This document shows positions 46,731 through 57,800 of a stretch of 64,000 nt of DNA, in pieces. Under the pieces are notes generated by a model that was not told where the DNA came from, did not search any database, and saw only the letters and a program-made list of their open reading frames with translations. The number at the start of each line of letters is the position of its first letter. Position 1 is the first letter of the stretch. The DNA is from Eubacterium xylanophilum ATCC 35991. GTDB lineage: Bacteria; Bacillota; Clostridia; Lachnospirales; Lachnospiraceae. The stretch lies in assembly GCF_000518685.1 (NCBI RefSeq), contig NZ_JAEB01000012.1:48043-112042 (forward strand), written 5' to 3'. Position numbers and translations under genes: made by a program.

Positions 46731-49166
46731 ATGGAAAGAGTATGGAAAAGGATTATTGCAGGATTTATGGCGATGCTTATTCTAAGCATTACGCCATTGG
46801 CTGATTTTGCACCAAGGAAGATTGGAAGTTCTCAAGAGGTAACAGCTGCGAAAAAAACACCAAACTACCTCAGTGAGGTTAAGATTGGAATGGGTGATAC
46901 AGAGAGAGAGGCAAAAAAGGAACTTGAGGAACAGGGATATATCATTCTAAGGGATGAGTCCGGCAATTATGCAGACTTGAATACTGAAGCAGGAACAAAG
47001 AGTGTATTGAAGAGAGGTGCTACCGAAAAAATAGTATATCTCGGCTATAAGATTACAAATAAAGCAACAGAGGCAATCACTGATCTTGCAGTTATGAATA
47101 TGAATGGTGGTTATTCTATCGAAGAGTATAATATGCTTATGGAACAGCAGATGGATTCACAAATTAAGCCATTTGTTGATAGATTTATTGCAACTTTGGA
47201 AGAATATCGTGCTAATTATAAAAAATCAAAAAAATCTAAGAATTATAAGCGAGCAAATCATGTCAGAATGCTTCTTAATAAATTGACAGATGATGATACC
47301 GGTGGGCAACCAATCGGAGATTTGCTTCTCAATAAAACCAAGTATGAGCTTGGTGATAAGGCATATAATGCCCTTTCCGATAAGGAGAAGAAAAACCATG
47401 CAGATATCTTGACTCTTTTGATGCAGGCAAATGGAAATGCGACTATTTCTATTGAAACTCTTCTCTCTAAAGCAACAGACTCCTCCAATGATACATGGAT
47501 TGATAGAATGAAGGAGACTTCTCTTGAAGATCTTAAGGATAAAGTCAAAGAAGAAAATCCCAAATTAACGACCCGTGCAGATGTTATGCAGGCCATGGAC
47601 AAAAAGTATTATGACACGGCGGCGGGACTTTTGAAGAAATGGAATTCTTTCCACAAGAATATTGAATCATATGAAGATTATGCAGATGATATGGAGGACA
47701 GTGTGGAAGAAACTACCGAGATGGTTGAAAATATAGAGAACATGGGTGATACTTTAGATGAGGAAAAAATCGAAGAAATAGCAGACGCAAGTGCAGAGAC
47801 AACAAAACAGATGAATCAGATGCAGGTAGTAGGAATATGTACATACTTAAATACTGTAAAGTATGATGATGGAACATTACTTGACTTCTTCAGTCAGGAT
47901 TACAAAGAAGTATCAGGTACCAGCAATATAAGAAAGCTTTATCCAATGGTAGAAGCTTTGACTGCCGGACAGATTGCAGGACTAGATTTCCTCGCAATAG
48001 AAGATTTAATAGCTATTGCATTGACAGATGAAAACACTTACAAAGACGTTTTGGAAACTGCAGAGGATTTGAAAACAGCCTCTGTATATGAGGGCGTGGA
48101 CCGAGAAATATATACCAAAGGTGGAGTGGCTCTTACAAGTGACACATTGAGAGCAAAGGCAGCAGCAAGTCAAAAGGAACCGGATGATTATAAGCCGGGG
48201 ACTCTGCAAATTATTTTATGGGCTGCAACCGGGGCCTGTGCAATAGCAACTGTTACAACTGTTATTGTAAGAGAGGCAATGTTAAAAGTTATTCCAAAAT
48301 GTGTTCGCAGTTATAGCAGTATATGGAATAATATGGATAAATTGATTAGTGCTAGAAAAGCTGCGTTTCTTAAATACACTGATACACCTCTAGCCAATGG
48401 TGGACAAAGCTGGTATACAAAGTACACTTATATTGATGATAGGGTAAAAGAAATGCAAAATGCACAAAAGACAGGTGCGAATGTTTCTGTAAATACCCCA
48501 AGTAATTTCACAAAATATTTGTCAGCCGGATTGGCTGTAGTGACATTTATTTTGACTGTAGTATCCACAGTAATGACTATTCTTGATGCTCAGGCGTACT
48601 ATGATACAGAGTATATTCCAATTCCAAAATTCATGGTTGATATGGCAGATATTACGACTAAGGATGATAAAGGGGATACAATAGTTATTAAGAACCAGAC
48701 AGCTTACTATAGAGCAGTAAAATGTAATCGAACAGAAGGTGATTCAAGTATTACGAAGAAAAATTTCAAGGCCATGGGTGACACGGCTGACTTGAAGGGT
48801 GATATAGGAAGAGAGTGGCTGGCATTATATGCTGTTAAGTATGAAAAGGGCACACCAATTCTTGCGGATTCGCTTCTCTATAAGAAGAATGATAAGAATC
48901 TTCCATCGGGATATACGATAGGTATACATGAGTTTGGAAGTGATGCAGCATGTGATTTAAATAAAAAGGCGTATATTTTTGCTGACAATGCACCATCAAT
49001 TAAAGTATTCTTTAAAACTGAGCAAAAGACGGTGAAACAACTGACAGGAGCGGGCTCTGTATTCTCAGCAGGATCAGTTGCTCTAGGTGGTGGAATTGGA
49101 TTCATAATAGGTGGTCTATTTGTAGGACTTATGATGAGAAGAAAGAAGTATCAGACTGAGGATTAA
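46731..49166 (+). CDS. Large membrane-anchored protein with MABP-like N-terminal module (paralogue 2)
   Basis: About 811 residues, clearly paralogous to the protein at 43431: same signal peptide, MABP-like module (YLSEVKIGMGDTEREAKKEL; ADLNTEAG; KIVYLGYKIT; AITDLAVMNMNGG), NIRKLYPMVEALTAGQIAGL, VALTSDTLR, two membrane segments, GREWLALYAVKY and a C-terminal anchor ending MMRRKKYQTED. The region between the two membrane segments has diverged most. I chose ATG 46731 with GGACGGAGGAGA before it. Two full-length paralogues on either side of a response regulator suggest a duplication with divided roles, for example two halves of a hetero-complex. Confidence 0.8.
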   Translation: MERVWKRIIAGFMAMLILSITPLADFAPRKIGSSQEVTAAKKTPNYLSEVKIGMGDTEREAKKELEEQGYIILRDESGNYADLNTEAGTKSVLKRGATEKIVYLGYKITNKATEAITDLAVMNMNGGYSIEEYNMLMEQQMDSQIKPFVDRFIATLEEYRANYKKSKKSKNYKRANHVRMLLNKLTDDDTGGQPIGDLLLNKTKYELGDKAYNALSDKEKKNHADILTLLMQANGNATISIETLLSKATDSSNDTWIDRMKETSLEDLKDKVKEENPKLTTRADVMQAMDKKYYDTAAGLLKKWNSFHKNIESYEDYADDMEDSVEETTEMVENIENMGDTLDEEKIEEIADASAETTKQMNQMQVVGICTYLNTVKYDDGTLLDFFSQDYKEVSGTSNIRKLYPMVEALTAGQIAGLDFLAIEDLIAIALTDENTYKDVLETAEDLKTASVYEGVDREIYTKGGVALTSDTLRAKAAASQKEPDDYKPGTLQIILWAATGACAIATVTTVIVREAMLKVIPKCVRSYSSIWNNMDKLISARKAAFLKYTDTPLANGGQSWYTKYTYIDDRVKEMQNAQKTGANVSVNTPSNFTKYLSAGLAVVTFILTVVSTVMTILDAQAYYDTEYIPIPKFMVDMADITTKDDKGDTIVIKNQTAYYRAVKCNRTEGDSSITKKNFKAMGDTADLKGDIGREWLALYAVKYEKGTPILADSLLYKKNDKNLPSGYTIGIHEFGSDAACDLNKKAYIFADNAPSIKVFFKTEQKTVKQLTGAGSVFSAGSVALGGGIGFIIGGLFVGLMMRRKKYQTED

Positions 49167-49214
49167 AGGATAATCGATGTCAACAATCGGTTTGGATTGT
49201 GTGAGGTGATTCGT

Positions 49215-52200
49215 ATGGAAAGAAGGATAGTTGCCTTTGTTACAGCTCTTATGTTTTTATGGCAGAGTTCTCTCGGACTATTTATAGGTGTATTTGTTAA
49301 TCCCGGAGAGGCCTCTGCGGTAACATATTATGCCCAATCTACGGCGGTATTAGAGGATCTTAAAGTAGATGATATTATAGAAAAAGACACAATATTGATG
49401 ACAGGAAATACCAAGAGTATGTATTTTGTTTATGTAAATAATAGAGATTCTGTATTGGAGACAAAGAAAAATGCAAAGATAAGTGTTCCGCATAAATTTA
49501 GAAAAAACAATTTCAAGGTTCAGAAAATAGTAGATGTTAGTTCGAGATTGTTAGTATATCTTGAAACATATGATGGTCCACTTAATGTTATTACAAACAA
49601 AGATTTTATGGATATTATAAAGACTCAGGATGATATAAAGCTTACTGATTATGTGTCAGTGTCAGAGCCAATTATAATAGACGACGGGCGCACTCATACT
49701 ATTGATTTGAATGGCTATGAAATAGAGAGAACAGGTCTCAGTGAGATAGATGTTGACGGAAGTGTTTTTGAAGTTGACAATGGTTCTAAGTTGATTATAA
49801 ATGATACCAGTGACGGCAAAGACGGCGCTATTCTGGGAGGAAAATCCACGACAGGTGGCGGTGTCTCTGTTAGAAATGGGGCCAAATTTGTGATGAGCGG
49901 TGGATCAATAAAGAATTGTTATGGTAAAAGAGGTGGAGCAATATTTATTGATGAAGGAAAGGTTACTCTCGATGATGTGAATTTGATGGAAAACAACGTA
50001 AGCAAGGATGGGAAACCTCAACTTGATGACAAGGCAAGAACTAACAAAGGTGGCGCAATATATATTGGTTCAGATTCATCATGTGAGATCAATAATTGTA
50101 CTATCAAAAACAATTATTCCGGCGTAGGTGGAGCTCTATATAACGATGGAGCGCTAGATATAAAGGACTCTGAAATCACAAAGAACGGAGTAGTAGAAGA
50201 TAATAGTGGTGGTGGAATACTCAATTATGGAGAACTAAATATTGAAAATACCAGAGTGTCATATAATACGGCAGAGGAGGGTGGCGGAATAGCAAATACA
50301 GGAGAGATGACGGTTGAAAGCTGTGTATTTACACATAATAGTGCCACGAAAAATGGTGGTGGAATAATAAACAGAAGTTATGATGGTAATAGCAAATTTG
50401 TTTTTTCAGGAAAGAATAAGATTACATATAATACGGCAGACGAAGGCGGTGGTATGTATATTCAAGGCAGCAAAGGTAAACTGGATAAAAGTGTAATAAA
50501 GAATATAGAATTTTCTTACAATCGATCAGAATATTTCGGTGGAGCATTATTCATAGATTCTTGGTCCAAGCCTACAGAGATTAAAGACGTGACCATGGAA
50601 AATAATACAAGTAAAGTTTCTGCCGGTGCAATTTATGCGGCAGCTGAAACTATAATAGAAGATAGTATTATTCGTCTAAATTCAGCAGAGGAGAATTCCG
50701 GAGCTATTAAAGTAGAAAATGCCAAACTCAGATTAAAGAGCGTAGAGATTCAAGAAAATACAAGTTCTTTAAAGGGAGCCGGTGTATATGTTATAGGTAA
50801 TGAAGGTGAAGTGATTCTAGAAGGTGGAAAGACTATTGTTAACCTCAATAAAACAATTAAAGCATCAAATGGGGAGAGCAATAACAGCAACCTTGCATTT
50901 GATAAAGTGCCTAAGATTCGAGTGAAAGGCAAGATAGAAGAAAAGTCGATGATAGGTATAACTATCTATGAAAACTTTACCAATAAGACAATTACCAAAG
51001 ATTATGGCGATTATAATAGTAAACCGATATACGAATATTTTTACTATGATACAAGAGACCACAAGGTCAAATTGGATGATGAATTAACTGAAGTAGAGGT
51101 AATTAAGAGAGCCGTAGAGTCAGCAAAAGGATATAAGATCAAGGTTCAGATTTCTGTAACTGATGATGCTGACGATTGGGACGACGCTCATGTTGAGATT
51201 TACGGTAAGAAGACCAATGGTTTGGGAGAATCAAAGGTGATACATAGTACATCTGATATTAAGGGTTATATTGACCATGAACCAAGCAATAAGGGCGATA
51301 TAAACTATGATTCCGGAGAAATAGACTGCGGTGATACATTCCCATCAAAGATTAATGTATATGCCAACTTTGGAGGCGGTGGAATACTGAGAGTTTGGGA
51401 AGCTGATGTAATAATTTGGATAAATGGAGTTAATTGTGGCAAGACCCATATTCGCAGAAAGCTATGGGGAAATACAGCGAAGAAGGGAGAGGCTGACAAC
51501 TGGATTACAATAGGTGGAGATAAATATCCATATCCGGAGGAGGTAGATATAGACCAAAAAAGAGTTATTGATCCACTTGATCCGGATAGTGATAAGGTAT
51601 CTCTCACAATGGTTGACCAGTATGGTGTGACATTCAAGGCTGCAAGTAAGGATAATGTCAAGATCAAAAATGTTTCATTCCCGGATGAAGATACATTCAA
51701 GAGCCTCAATGACAATGGTCTAAAATGGTCATTCCATACATCCAAGACCAAAGAAATTCACAACAGTGTATATAAGATTAGTTTTAAGACGGGAAGTAAT
51801 GTTTATCCATGGTATGAAATTCCAATTATGGTGAGATTTACCACAGTTCTCAACATGAAGGTGAGAGTTGGAAATGAGGAAGATGGATATAAGACTGTAA
51901 TAGAAAAGAAAGGCCATCAAAATGACACTATAGACTTTAAAAAACCTGACTTAGGGAAGGGATATAAGCTAGATAGACTGACAACCAATGGGTCATGTAT
52001 GATAGAAGAAATGGAAGACGAAGACAAGTATAACTTTACATTTATATCTCAGGATATTGTTGTGACTTTTGAGACAAAGCCTATAAAATACAAAATACAA
52101 TTTGAGTCAAATGTAAAGAAAAAATCCGATGTGAGCGGAAATATGTCAAAGCAACCTGCGTATTATAACCAAGAAGTTGTATTGACGAGAAATACATTTA

Positions 52201-52472
52201 CTAGTAATGCTGGATATAAATTCGCTGGCTGGAATACAGACAAAAACGGACGAGGAAAATCATATGATGATGAGCAGGTAGTAAAAAATCTATCCTCAAC
52301 CCAAGGAGAAGTTGTTAAGCTATATGCTCAGTGGGTGGATGAAAGAGGAAACAGTGTTACTGCTTCACTGTTCTCGGATGGAACAATGGGAATTTGGTTT
52401 GGAGCAGCTCTTTTAGTTGGAGCGGTCATAGTATTTTTCGGAAGCACGATTGCTGTCAGAAAGAGGAGGTAG
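49215..52472 (+). CDS. Anchored Pmp-like beta-helix surface protein (large)
   Basis: About 1085 residues. A signal peptide (1-36) leads to an N-terminal cap and then a right-handed beta-helix (about 150-520) made of Pmp-like rungs: GGGVSVRNGAKFVMSGGSIK, RGGAIFIDEG, KGGAIYIGSDSSCEINNCT, SGGGILNYGELNIENT and so on. After about 400 residues of beta-rich linkers there is one InlB-type (Flg_new) repeat at about 955-1042, with YKIQFESN and NAGYKFAGWNTDKNGRGKSY. A C-terminal membrane anchor with KRR tail ends it (1059-1082); there is no LPxTG. It probably projects from the cell as an adhesin. ATG 49215 follows GAGGTGA; TTG 49197 is also in frame. Confidence 0.82.
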   Translation: MERRIVAFVTALMFLWQSSLGLFIGVFVNPGEASAVTYYAQSTAVLEDLKVDDIIEKDTILMTGNTKSMYFVYVNNRDSVLETKKNAKISVPHKFRKNNFKVQKIVDVSSRLLVYLETYDGPLNVITNKDFMDIIKTQDDIKLTDYVSVSEPIIIDDGRTHTIDLNGYEIERTGLSEIDVDGSVFEVDNGSKLIINDTSDGKDGAILGGKSTTGGGVSVRNGAKFVMSGGSIKNCYGKRGGAIFIDEGKVTLDDVNLMENNVSKDGKPQLDDKARTNKGGAIYIGSDSSCEINNCTIKNNYSGVGGALYNDGALDIKDSEITKNGVVEDNSGGGILNYGELNIENTRVSYNTAEEGGGIANTGEMTVESCVFTHNSATKNGGGIINRSYDGNSKFVFSGKNKITYNTADEGGGMYIQGSKGKLDKSVIKNIEFSYNRSEYFGGALFIDSWSKPTEIKDVTMENNTSKVSAGAIYAAAETIIEDSIIRLNSAEENSGAIKVENAKLRLKSVEIQENTSSLKGAGVYVIGNEGEVILEGGKTIVNLNKTIKASNGESNNSNLAFDKVPKIRVKGKIEEKSMIGITIYENFTNKTITKDYGDYNSKPIYEYFYYDTRDHKVKLDDELTEVEVIKRAVESAKGYKIKVQISVTDDADDWDDAHVEIYGKKTNGLGESKVIHSTSDIKGYIDHEPSNKGDINYDSGEIDCGDTFPSKINVYANFGGGGILRVWEADVIIWINGVNCGKTHIRRKLWGNTAKKGEADNWITIGGDKYPYPEEVDIDQKRVIDPLDPDSDKVSLTMVDQYGVTFKAASKDNVKIKNVSFPDEDTFKSLNDNGLKWSFHTSKTKEIHNSVYKISFKTGSNVYPWYEIPIMVRFTTVLNMKVRVGNEEDGYKTVIEKKGHQNDTIDFKKPDLGKGYKLDRLTTNGSCMIEEMEDEDKYNFTFISQDIVVTFETKPIKYKIQFESNVKKKSDVSGNMSKQPAYYNQEVVLTRNTFTSNAGYKFAGWNTDKNGRGKSYDDEQVVKNLSSTQGEVVKLYAQWVDERGNSVTASLFSDGTMGIWFGAALLVGAVIVFFGSTIAVRKRR

Positions 52473-52477
52473 TGCCT

Positions 52478-54859
52478 ATGGACTGGAAAAGATACCTTAA
52501 ATCAACATATAGACTTTGGGCAATTGTATTGGCACTCATGCTCTTCGCCACTACCGCATATCCTATTTCGATAGTTGCCCAAGTTGATTCTGAGACGGAA
52601 GAGGAGTTGACGCCTTGGGGTGAGATTCAGGCTGAGATAGATGAAGCTCCGGATGATGGGGAAGAGTATATTATTAAACTAGAAGAAGATATCAAGGCGG
52701 AAGCTGGAGAAGAGGCCCTAAGTGTTGGAACCGGTCAAAATATCAAGTTAGACTTGGCGGGGCATACAATTGACAGAGGATTATCAGCTAAGAATAAGGC
52801 GGATGACGGATATGTAATACGGATCGATACAGAGGGTATATTGAATATTGTCGATACAAGCAAGAAACCGGGACTAATCACCGGCGGAGCCAATGATGGC
52901 AAAGGCGGCGGAATATTTCTCGAAGAAAAAGCGGAGCTCACGCTAGACAATGGTGTGCAAGTAATGAATAATGCTGCAAAGTATGGTGGCGGCATATATC
53001 TCTCCCAGGAATCCGAGTTGTATCTGGGATCTTGTACAATCTGGGGGAACGACGTGACCAACAACGGAGGTGGAATTTACGGCGGAGATGGCCATGTCAC
53101 TTTCCTTGGAGGCTTGACAAAGGTAAAGAATAATACAAAGGATGGAAATGAGAAAAATGAAAATAACCTCTTCATGCCGGCTGAGATGGAGAAACTTAGA
53201 TTCTGGACTTGGACATCTAAGAATGAGAGGACGAGAAAAGCCAGATACTCTGACCCTTTGAAAAAGGGATCTCGCATCGGAATTTTGCTTGAGGAGATGA
53301 GAAAGGAAATCTCAGATGGATATGGACAATGTAATTCAGTCGAGGCCAGTGTTTACTTTTTCTATGACAAAGAAGAATATATTGTAAGTGATGACAAGAA
53401 TAAATCTGAGATAACTATAGTAAAGGACCCGGACAAAGTAAAGCAAAATACCAGCATGGTAGTTGAATTATACAAAGACGGCAAGCTGAAGTCTACTGAG
53501 ACCTACGGGCAATTTACCCAAGCTTTTAAGAAGGCGCAGGAAAGTGATTTTGATGCCGTGCTCACAATGGGATCGGACTATTCTTCTGACAAAGAGATAG
53601 TACTTGGAAAAAATAAGCAAGTCACTATTGATCTAAATGGACATTACATAAAGAGGGAGAGAGGATATAAGTATGAAAAGAATGGTGGAGTTATATGCGT
53701 GGAAAGTGGCGCGACTCTCACAATAGAGGACTCTAATCCAAAGATAAAGGGGTATGATGGAGTTAAGGGAGGAGTTATCACCGGTGGTGCAAGTTCGAAC
53801 TATGGAGGTGGAGTTACAGTCAAGACAGACGGTCACCTAATAATGAAGGGTGGAACTATATATGATTGCATCACGGATGAGGATGGCGGTGGCGTATATC
53901 TGGACACCGGAAGTAAGAATACAAGTTTTAAGATGACAGGTGGAAGAATATACAATTGCCGAACACTAGATAGTGCGGATGACTGCAATGGCGGTGGAAT
54001 ATATCTGGGAGATGGAAAGTTGGAGCTTCGAGGAGGAACTATTGACAATTGTTTTTCAGAGGATTACGGCGGAGGAATCTACTGCAACAGAGGACAAGTA
54101 AGTCTGAAGAAAATGGTTTTTTCAGGAAATAAAGCCACAAATCGAGGTGGTGCTATATATATCGCACTGGATATTGCCAAGTATGACGGCACACTTTTCT
54201 ATGCTTCAGATTGTAATTTCGTCAATAATATTTCAAACGAAGACGGAGGAGCATTTTTCATGAGAGACAACCCGGAACACGGCGGAGCAGTAATGTTTGA
54301 CAGGTGTTCTTTTAGGGACAATGAAGCCAAGGAAGACGGAGGTGCTATTTGCGTATTTGATGATGGATGTGTTCTATCAAATGTTGAAGTAAAGGACAAC
54401 AAGGCTGGTGGATATGGCGGAGGAGTATTTGTCGATTCAAGATATGATATTAATGTCAAGGGAGTTGTTGTTATTAAGGACAATAAATCAGAGAAGGACA
54501 GCAATTGTTGTGATTTGGCATTGGAAGACGGCACATCAACCACTGCCAGAGTAAACAGTGGAGGACTTGTCAAGGGATCTTGGATAGGTATAGGTTCTAC
54601 AAGCAACAAGAGCATTCTACTCTCCAAAAAGATCAGTGTTTATGAGATGAAGTATTTTCATCCACATGCCGGTAATATTAAAGCCAAAAAGGTTGAGGGA
54701 GTAGATGCTGACATGGTATTTACATCGTCTATTTTCGGTCTTGGAGAATTGAGTATTATAATGCTCATTGGTGGTATTGGAATTATTATGGCTGCGGGTA
54801 TAGGTATATACACAAGGCGAAAGACAATGCGTCAAGAAAAGAAAGGGGATGAGCTATGA
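52478..54859 (+). CDS. Anchored Pmp-like beta-helix surface protein (small)
   Basis: About 793 residues, the same plan as the preceding gene. A signal peptide (to about residue 36) is followed by two beta-helix blocks (about 125-215 and 400-650) with rungs KGGGIFLEEKAELTLDNGVQ, YGGGIYLSQESELYLGSCTI, NGGGIYLGDGKLELRGGTID and DGGAFFMRDN. A lysine-rich link lies between them. It ends in a single membrane segment and a charged tail (GIIMAAGIGIYTRRKTMRQE). I chose ATG 52478, 5 bp after the previous stop, with AGAGGAGGTAG before it. The last bases overlap the 1764-residue gene by 4 bp, so the last three surface genes of the locus are tightly coupled. Confidence 0.82.
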   Translation: MDWKRYLKSTYRLWAIVLALMLFATTAYPISIVAQVDSETEEELTPWGEIQAEIDEAPDDGEEYIIKLEEDIKAEAGEEALSVGTGQNIKLDLAGHTIDRGLSAKNKADDGYVIRIDTEGILNIVDTSKKPGLITGGANDGKGGGIFLEEKAELTLDNGVQVMNNAAKYGGGIYLSQESELYLGSCTIWGNDVTNNGGGIYGGDGHVTFLGGLTKVKNNTKDGNEKNENNLFMPAEMEKLRFWTWTSKNERTRKARYSDPLKKGSRIGILLEEMRKEISDGYGQCNSVEASVYFFYDKEEYIVSDDKNKSEITIVKDPDKVKQNTSMVVELYKDGKLKSTETYGQFTQAFKKAQESDFDAVLTMGSDYSSDKEIVLGKNKQVTIDLNGHYIKRERGYKYEKNGGVICVESGATLTIEDSNPKIKGYDGVKGGVITGGASSNYGGGVTVKTDGHLIMKGGTIYDCITDEDGGGVYLDTGSKNTSFKMTGGRIYNCRTLDSADDCNGGGIYLGDGKLELRGGTIDNCFSEDYGGGIYCNRGQVSLKKMVFSGNKATNRGGAIYIALDIAKYDGTLFYASDCNFVNNISNEDGGAFFMRDNPEHGGAVMFDRCSFRDNEAKEDGGAICVFDDGCVLSNVEVKDNKAGGYGGGVFVDSRYDINVKGVVVIKDNKSEKDSNCCDLALEDGTSTTARVNSGGLVKGSWIGIGSTSNKSILLSKKISVYEMKYFHPHAGNIKAKKVEGVDADMVFTSSIFGLGELSIIMLIGGIGIIMAAGIGIYTRRKTMRQEKKGDEL

Positions 54860-57800
54860 TGTGGAATGGACATAAAACAAGTGTAAGACTTATGAGAATA
54901 ATAACATCAAGTGTTCTTATCCTGAGTATTCTTGTGAGTTGGAGTCTCAGAGAGTACGGCCCGGTTGTAGCTCATGCTGCAGAAGAGGCAAGAACTACAT
55001 ATGTGAGTGATGTCAGACTATTTTACGCACTGGATAGTTTAGAAGCGGCTAAGAATAAGTGCATAGAGAGCGGATTTACCCCTGTTGAAGGAGATCTTAA
55101 TGAGGGAACCGGAAAAAACCACGTGGTTATGGGATATAAGGAGACTGACAACAAAGAGGATGCCATAACAAGCATTAAACTCCTCTCCATGAACTCGGGA
55201 TATCAGCTCAAGGATTATGCAGCATTGCAAAAAGAGTATGAGAGCAGTAATGCCGCAATTATAGATACGATTGAGGCAGCTTCTCAGGAGTTTGTCTCAA
55301 ATTACAAAGCCGGCTCACCTAAGGCCAAGGAGGCATATGAGGGACTTAATCTCATAGAGGTACCTGAAGCTAATAATATGAAGTTGGGAGATTATATTGT
55401 ATCAGGCAAAGCTGATTGGAACTTCTATGCGAAAGTAGTTACCAGAGCAAGTTCCGGAACTACAAGTGCTATTATCGGATATCTCTCAGCCGGACTTGCA
55501 ACTTACAAAAACGAATATGATGCCAAGAAGAGAGAAGTAGTGACCATGTCTTGGGCTGAGAAAGTCAAGGATAGCCCGGTTTGGGAGGATCTCGAAGATG
55601 CCACTACTGAAGATGATTATGATGAATTGTTTAGGGAGTATGGCGACGATGCCAAGGCTTTTCACAAGAAACTCCAGGAGTTTGCTACAGGTTATGACAA
55701 TGCCATGGCAAGTTTTGATGAGGGTCAGTATACTGATGAACTCGAAAAGCTCAAGGGGAAAACAGATGAACAGGTACTTGATAATCAGGAAAAATTAGAT
55801 AAAAATGAGCAGGGTTTAGTTTATCTTGGAATATATGAAGAGTTGGATAAATACCAAGCAACCGAAGATGACACTCTTGCGGAATATTTACTTGAAATCG
55901 GTTACAAGACAAGCGGGGACGTGGACTTGACCAAATTATATCCGATTTTGGACTCAATGACTTATGCCCAGAGAAGAATGGCTTGTCTTGGAGGATTGAA
56001 TTCAATTATTTCAAATGCGGGCGAGAATGAGGCCAGTGAAGAGGCCGAGGAGAAGATATCAGAGGCAGCAGAGAATATCAAGAAGTTAGTGGGAAGAGAG
56101 TCCTACTCTGTATGGATGAATAACAACGAAGAAATCAAGGACAAGAAAGTTGCCTACACATCTGATGCCGTGAGAAAGAACGCGGCACAACAGCTTCTCG
56201 ACGATTATGACAACTCCACCTTAGGTGAGAAAGTCGAGGATATTATGAAGTGGGTTAATCTTGCACTTGGAATAGTTTCCTGTTTATTGATTATACTCCA
56301 ATTTACTTGGGTTACCTATGTATTTGCGGCGATACCTGCGGCTATATGTGCAATTGCAGCAGCTTGCGGTCTCACTTGTTGTGCCACGACTATTGGAGCG
56401 ATTGCAGGTAAGATAGGCGCTCTGTCTTCCGCATCAGGGCCGGTGGGTTGGATAATACTTGCAATTCTTATTATATCACTTATTGTGGTATGGGTAATTA
56501 AGGAAATAGAAAAGTATATCAAGGAAAACAAGGATTACGACTACAATGATGCACCAGCTTATGCGGCAGATTGTGCAGAGGGAGAACACGGAGAATATCT
56601 GACGTATTATAAAGGTGTGGGATCGGAAAATAGTCCGTCAGAGAAGTACCGGGGAAAAACCGGCAGTGAATCTGAGGATAAGATGGAGAATTATCACGGC
56701 GAAGCGGGAATAAGCGATGTAAATGGTCGTATGGGATTCAGAGGATGGAATCTTATGTTTTACAGCAAGGATACCAATGTGGGAACTCCGCTTGTCATTA
56801 AAGATGGCAAGAGCCCATTTCTCATCAAATACGGCGATGGCGGAAATATGATAAAGGGATATGAGAGCGTAAATGCCTTTGGCGAGATAACTCCTGGAAA
56901 CTGCAATGCGCTAATGAAAAAGGATGAAAAAGGCGGAGTATTTGTTCACTATCGCACGGAAAAATCCGTTCTAAACGATCAGGATTCATCCGGAGGAGAG
57001 GCAGGTACTGTCGAGGGCGATGGCAAGAATACCAAGAAGACTTATTACTCAGACATAATAATTAAGTCGGCAGACACTGAGGAGAGAGCGAAGGCCAAGA
57101 TTACTGTAAAGAAAGGCTTTAAGGTATGGGATTACAATCTTGCCAACAATGCAAGAAAAGATTATTCAAGACATGAAGAGTGGGCATATACCTATCTTGG
57201 ATTTAAGACCACGACCGATCCGAAAAAAGCTATAAAGGATATTCGAGTTGCCACATTTACGCCTGAGACCAAGCAAGAGGTTGTCTTTGGAGAGGTAACC
57301 TATGCATGTGCAGGAAACCTTGGATACAAGGCAGATAGTAAAACTGAGGACAAGGAGTATCCGGAAGATCTAGATGGTCTGTGGTTTACAACGAATGAAA
57401 AGGCCGGAACCCCTATAGAGTTTGGGGGACTTCACCTTGTGGATAGTCATAAGGATGGAGAATATGTCAATAATGGATGGATTCCTGTGACCACATTTAG
57501 TGGCGTTCCATATAACTTTGCTTCCACTAGGGACTCTGATACCGATGACTGGGAAGCAGGTAGGTTGGGAAATGCAGGATATCGATATACATGTTATCAG
57601 ACTAGTAAAGATAATAGCTGGGAGTGTCCGGCTAGGTATCTCTACTATGAACCTGAGGTCAAATATACATCAGGAAAGAAGTATTTGTCTGCGGTATTCT
57701 TTACATTTGGAACGGACTCAGAGAGCACCGGAGCCAAGGTTGGAGAGGTATTAGCCAAGTATTCGGATCTCACGGATAGAATGAAGAAGACTCCTAATAC

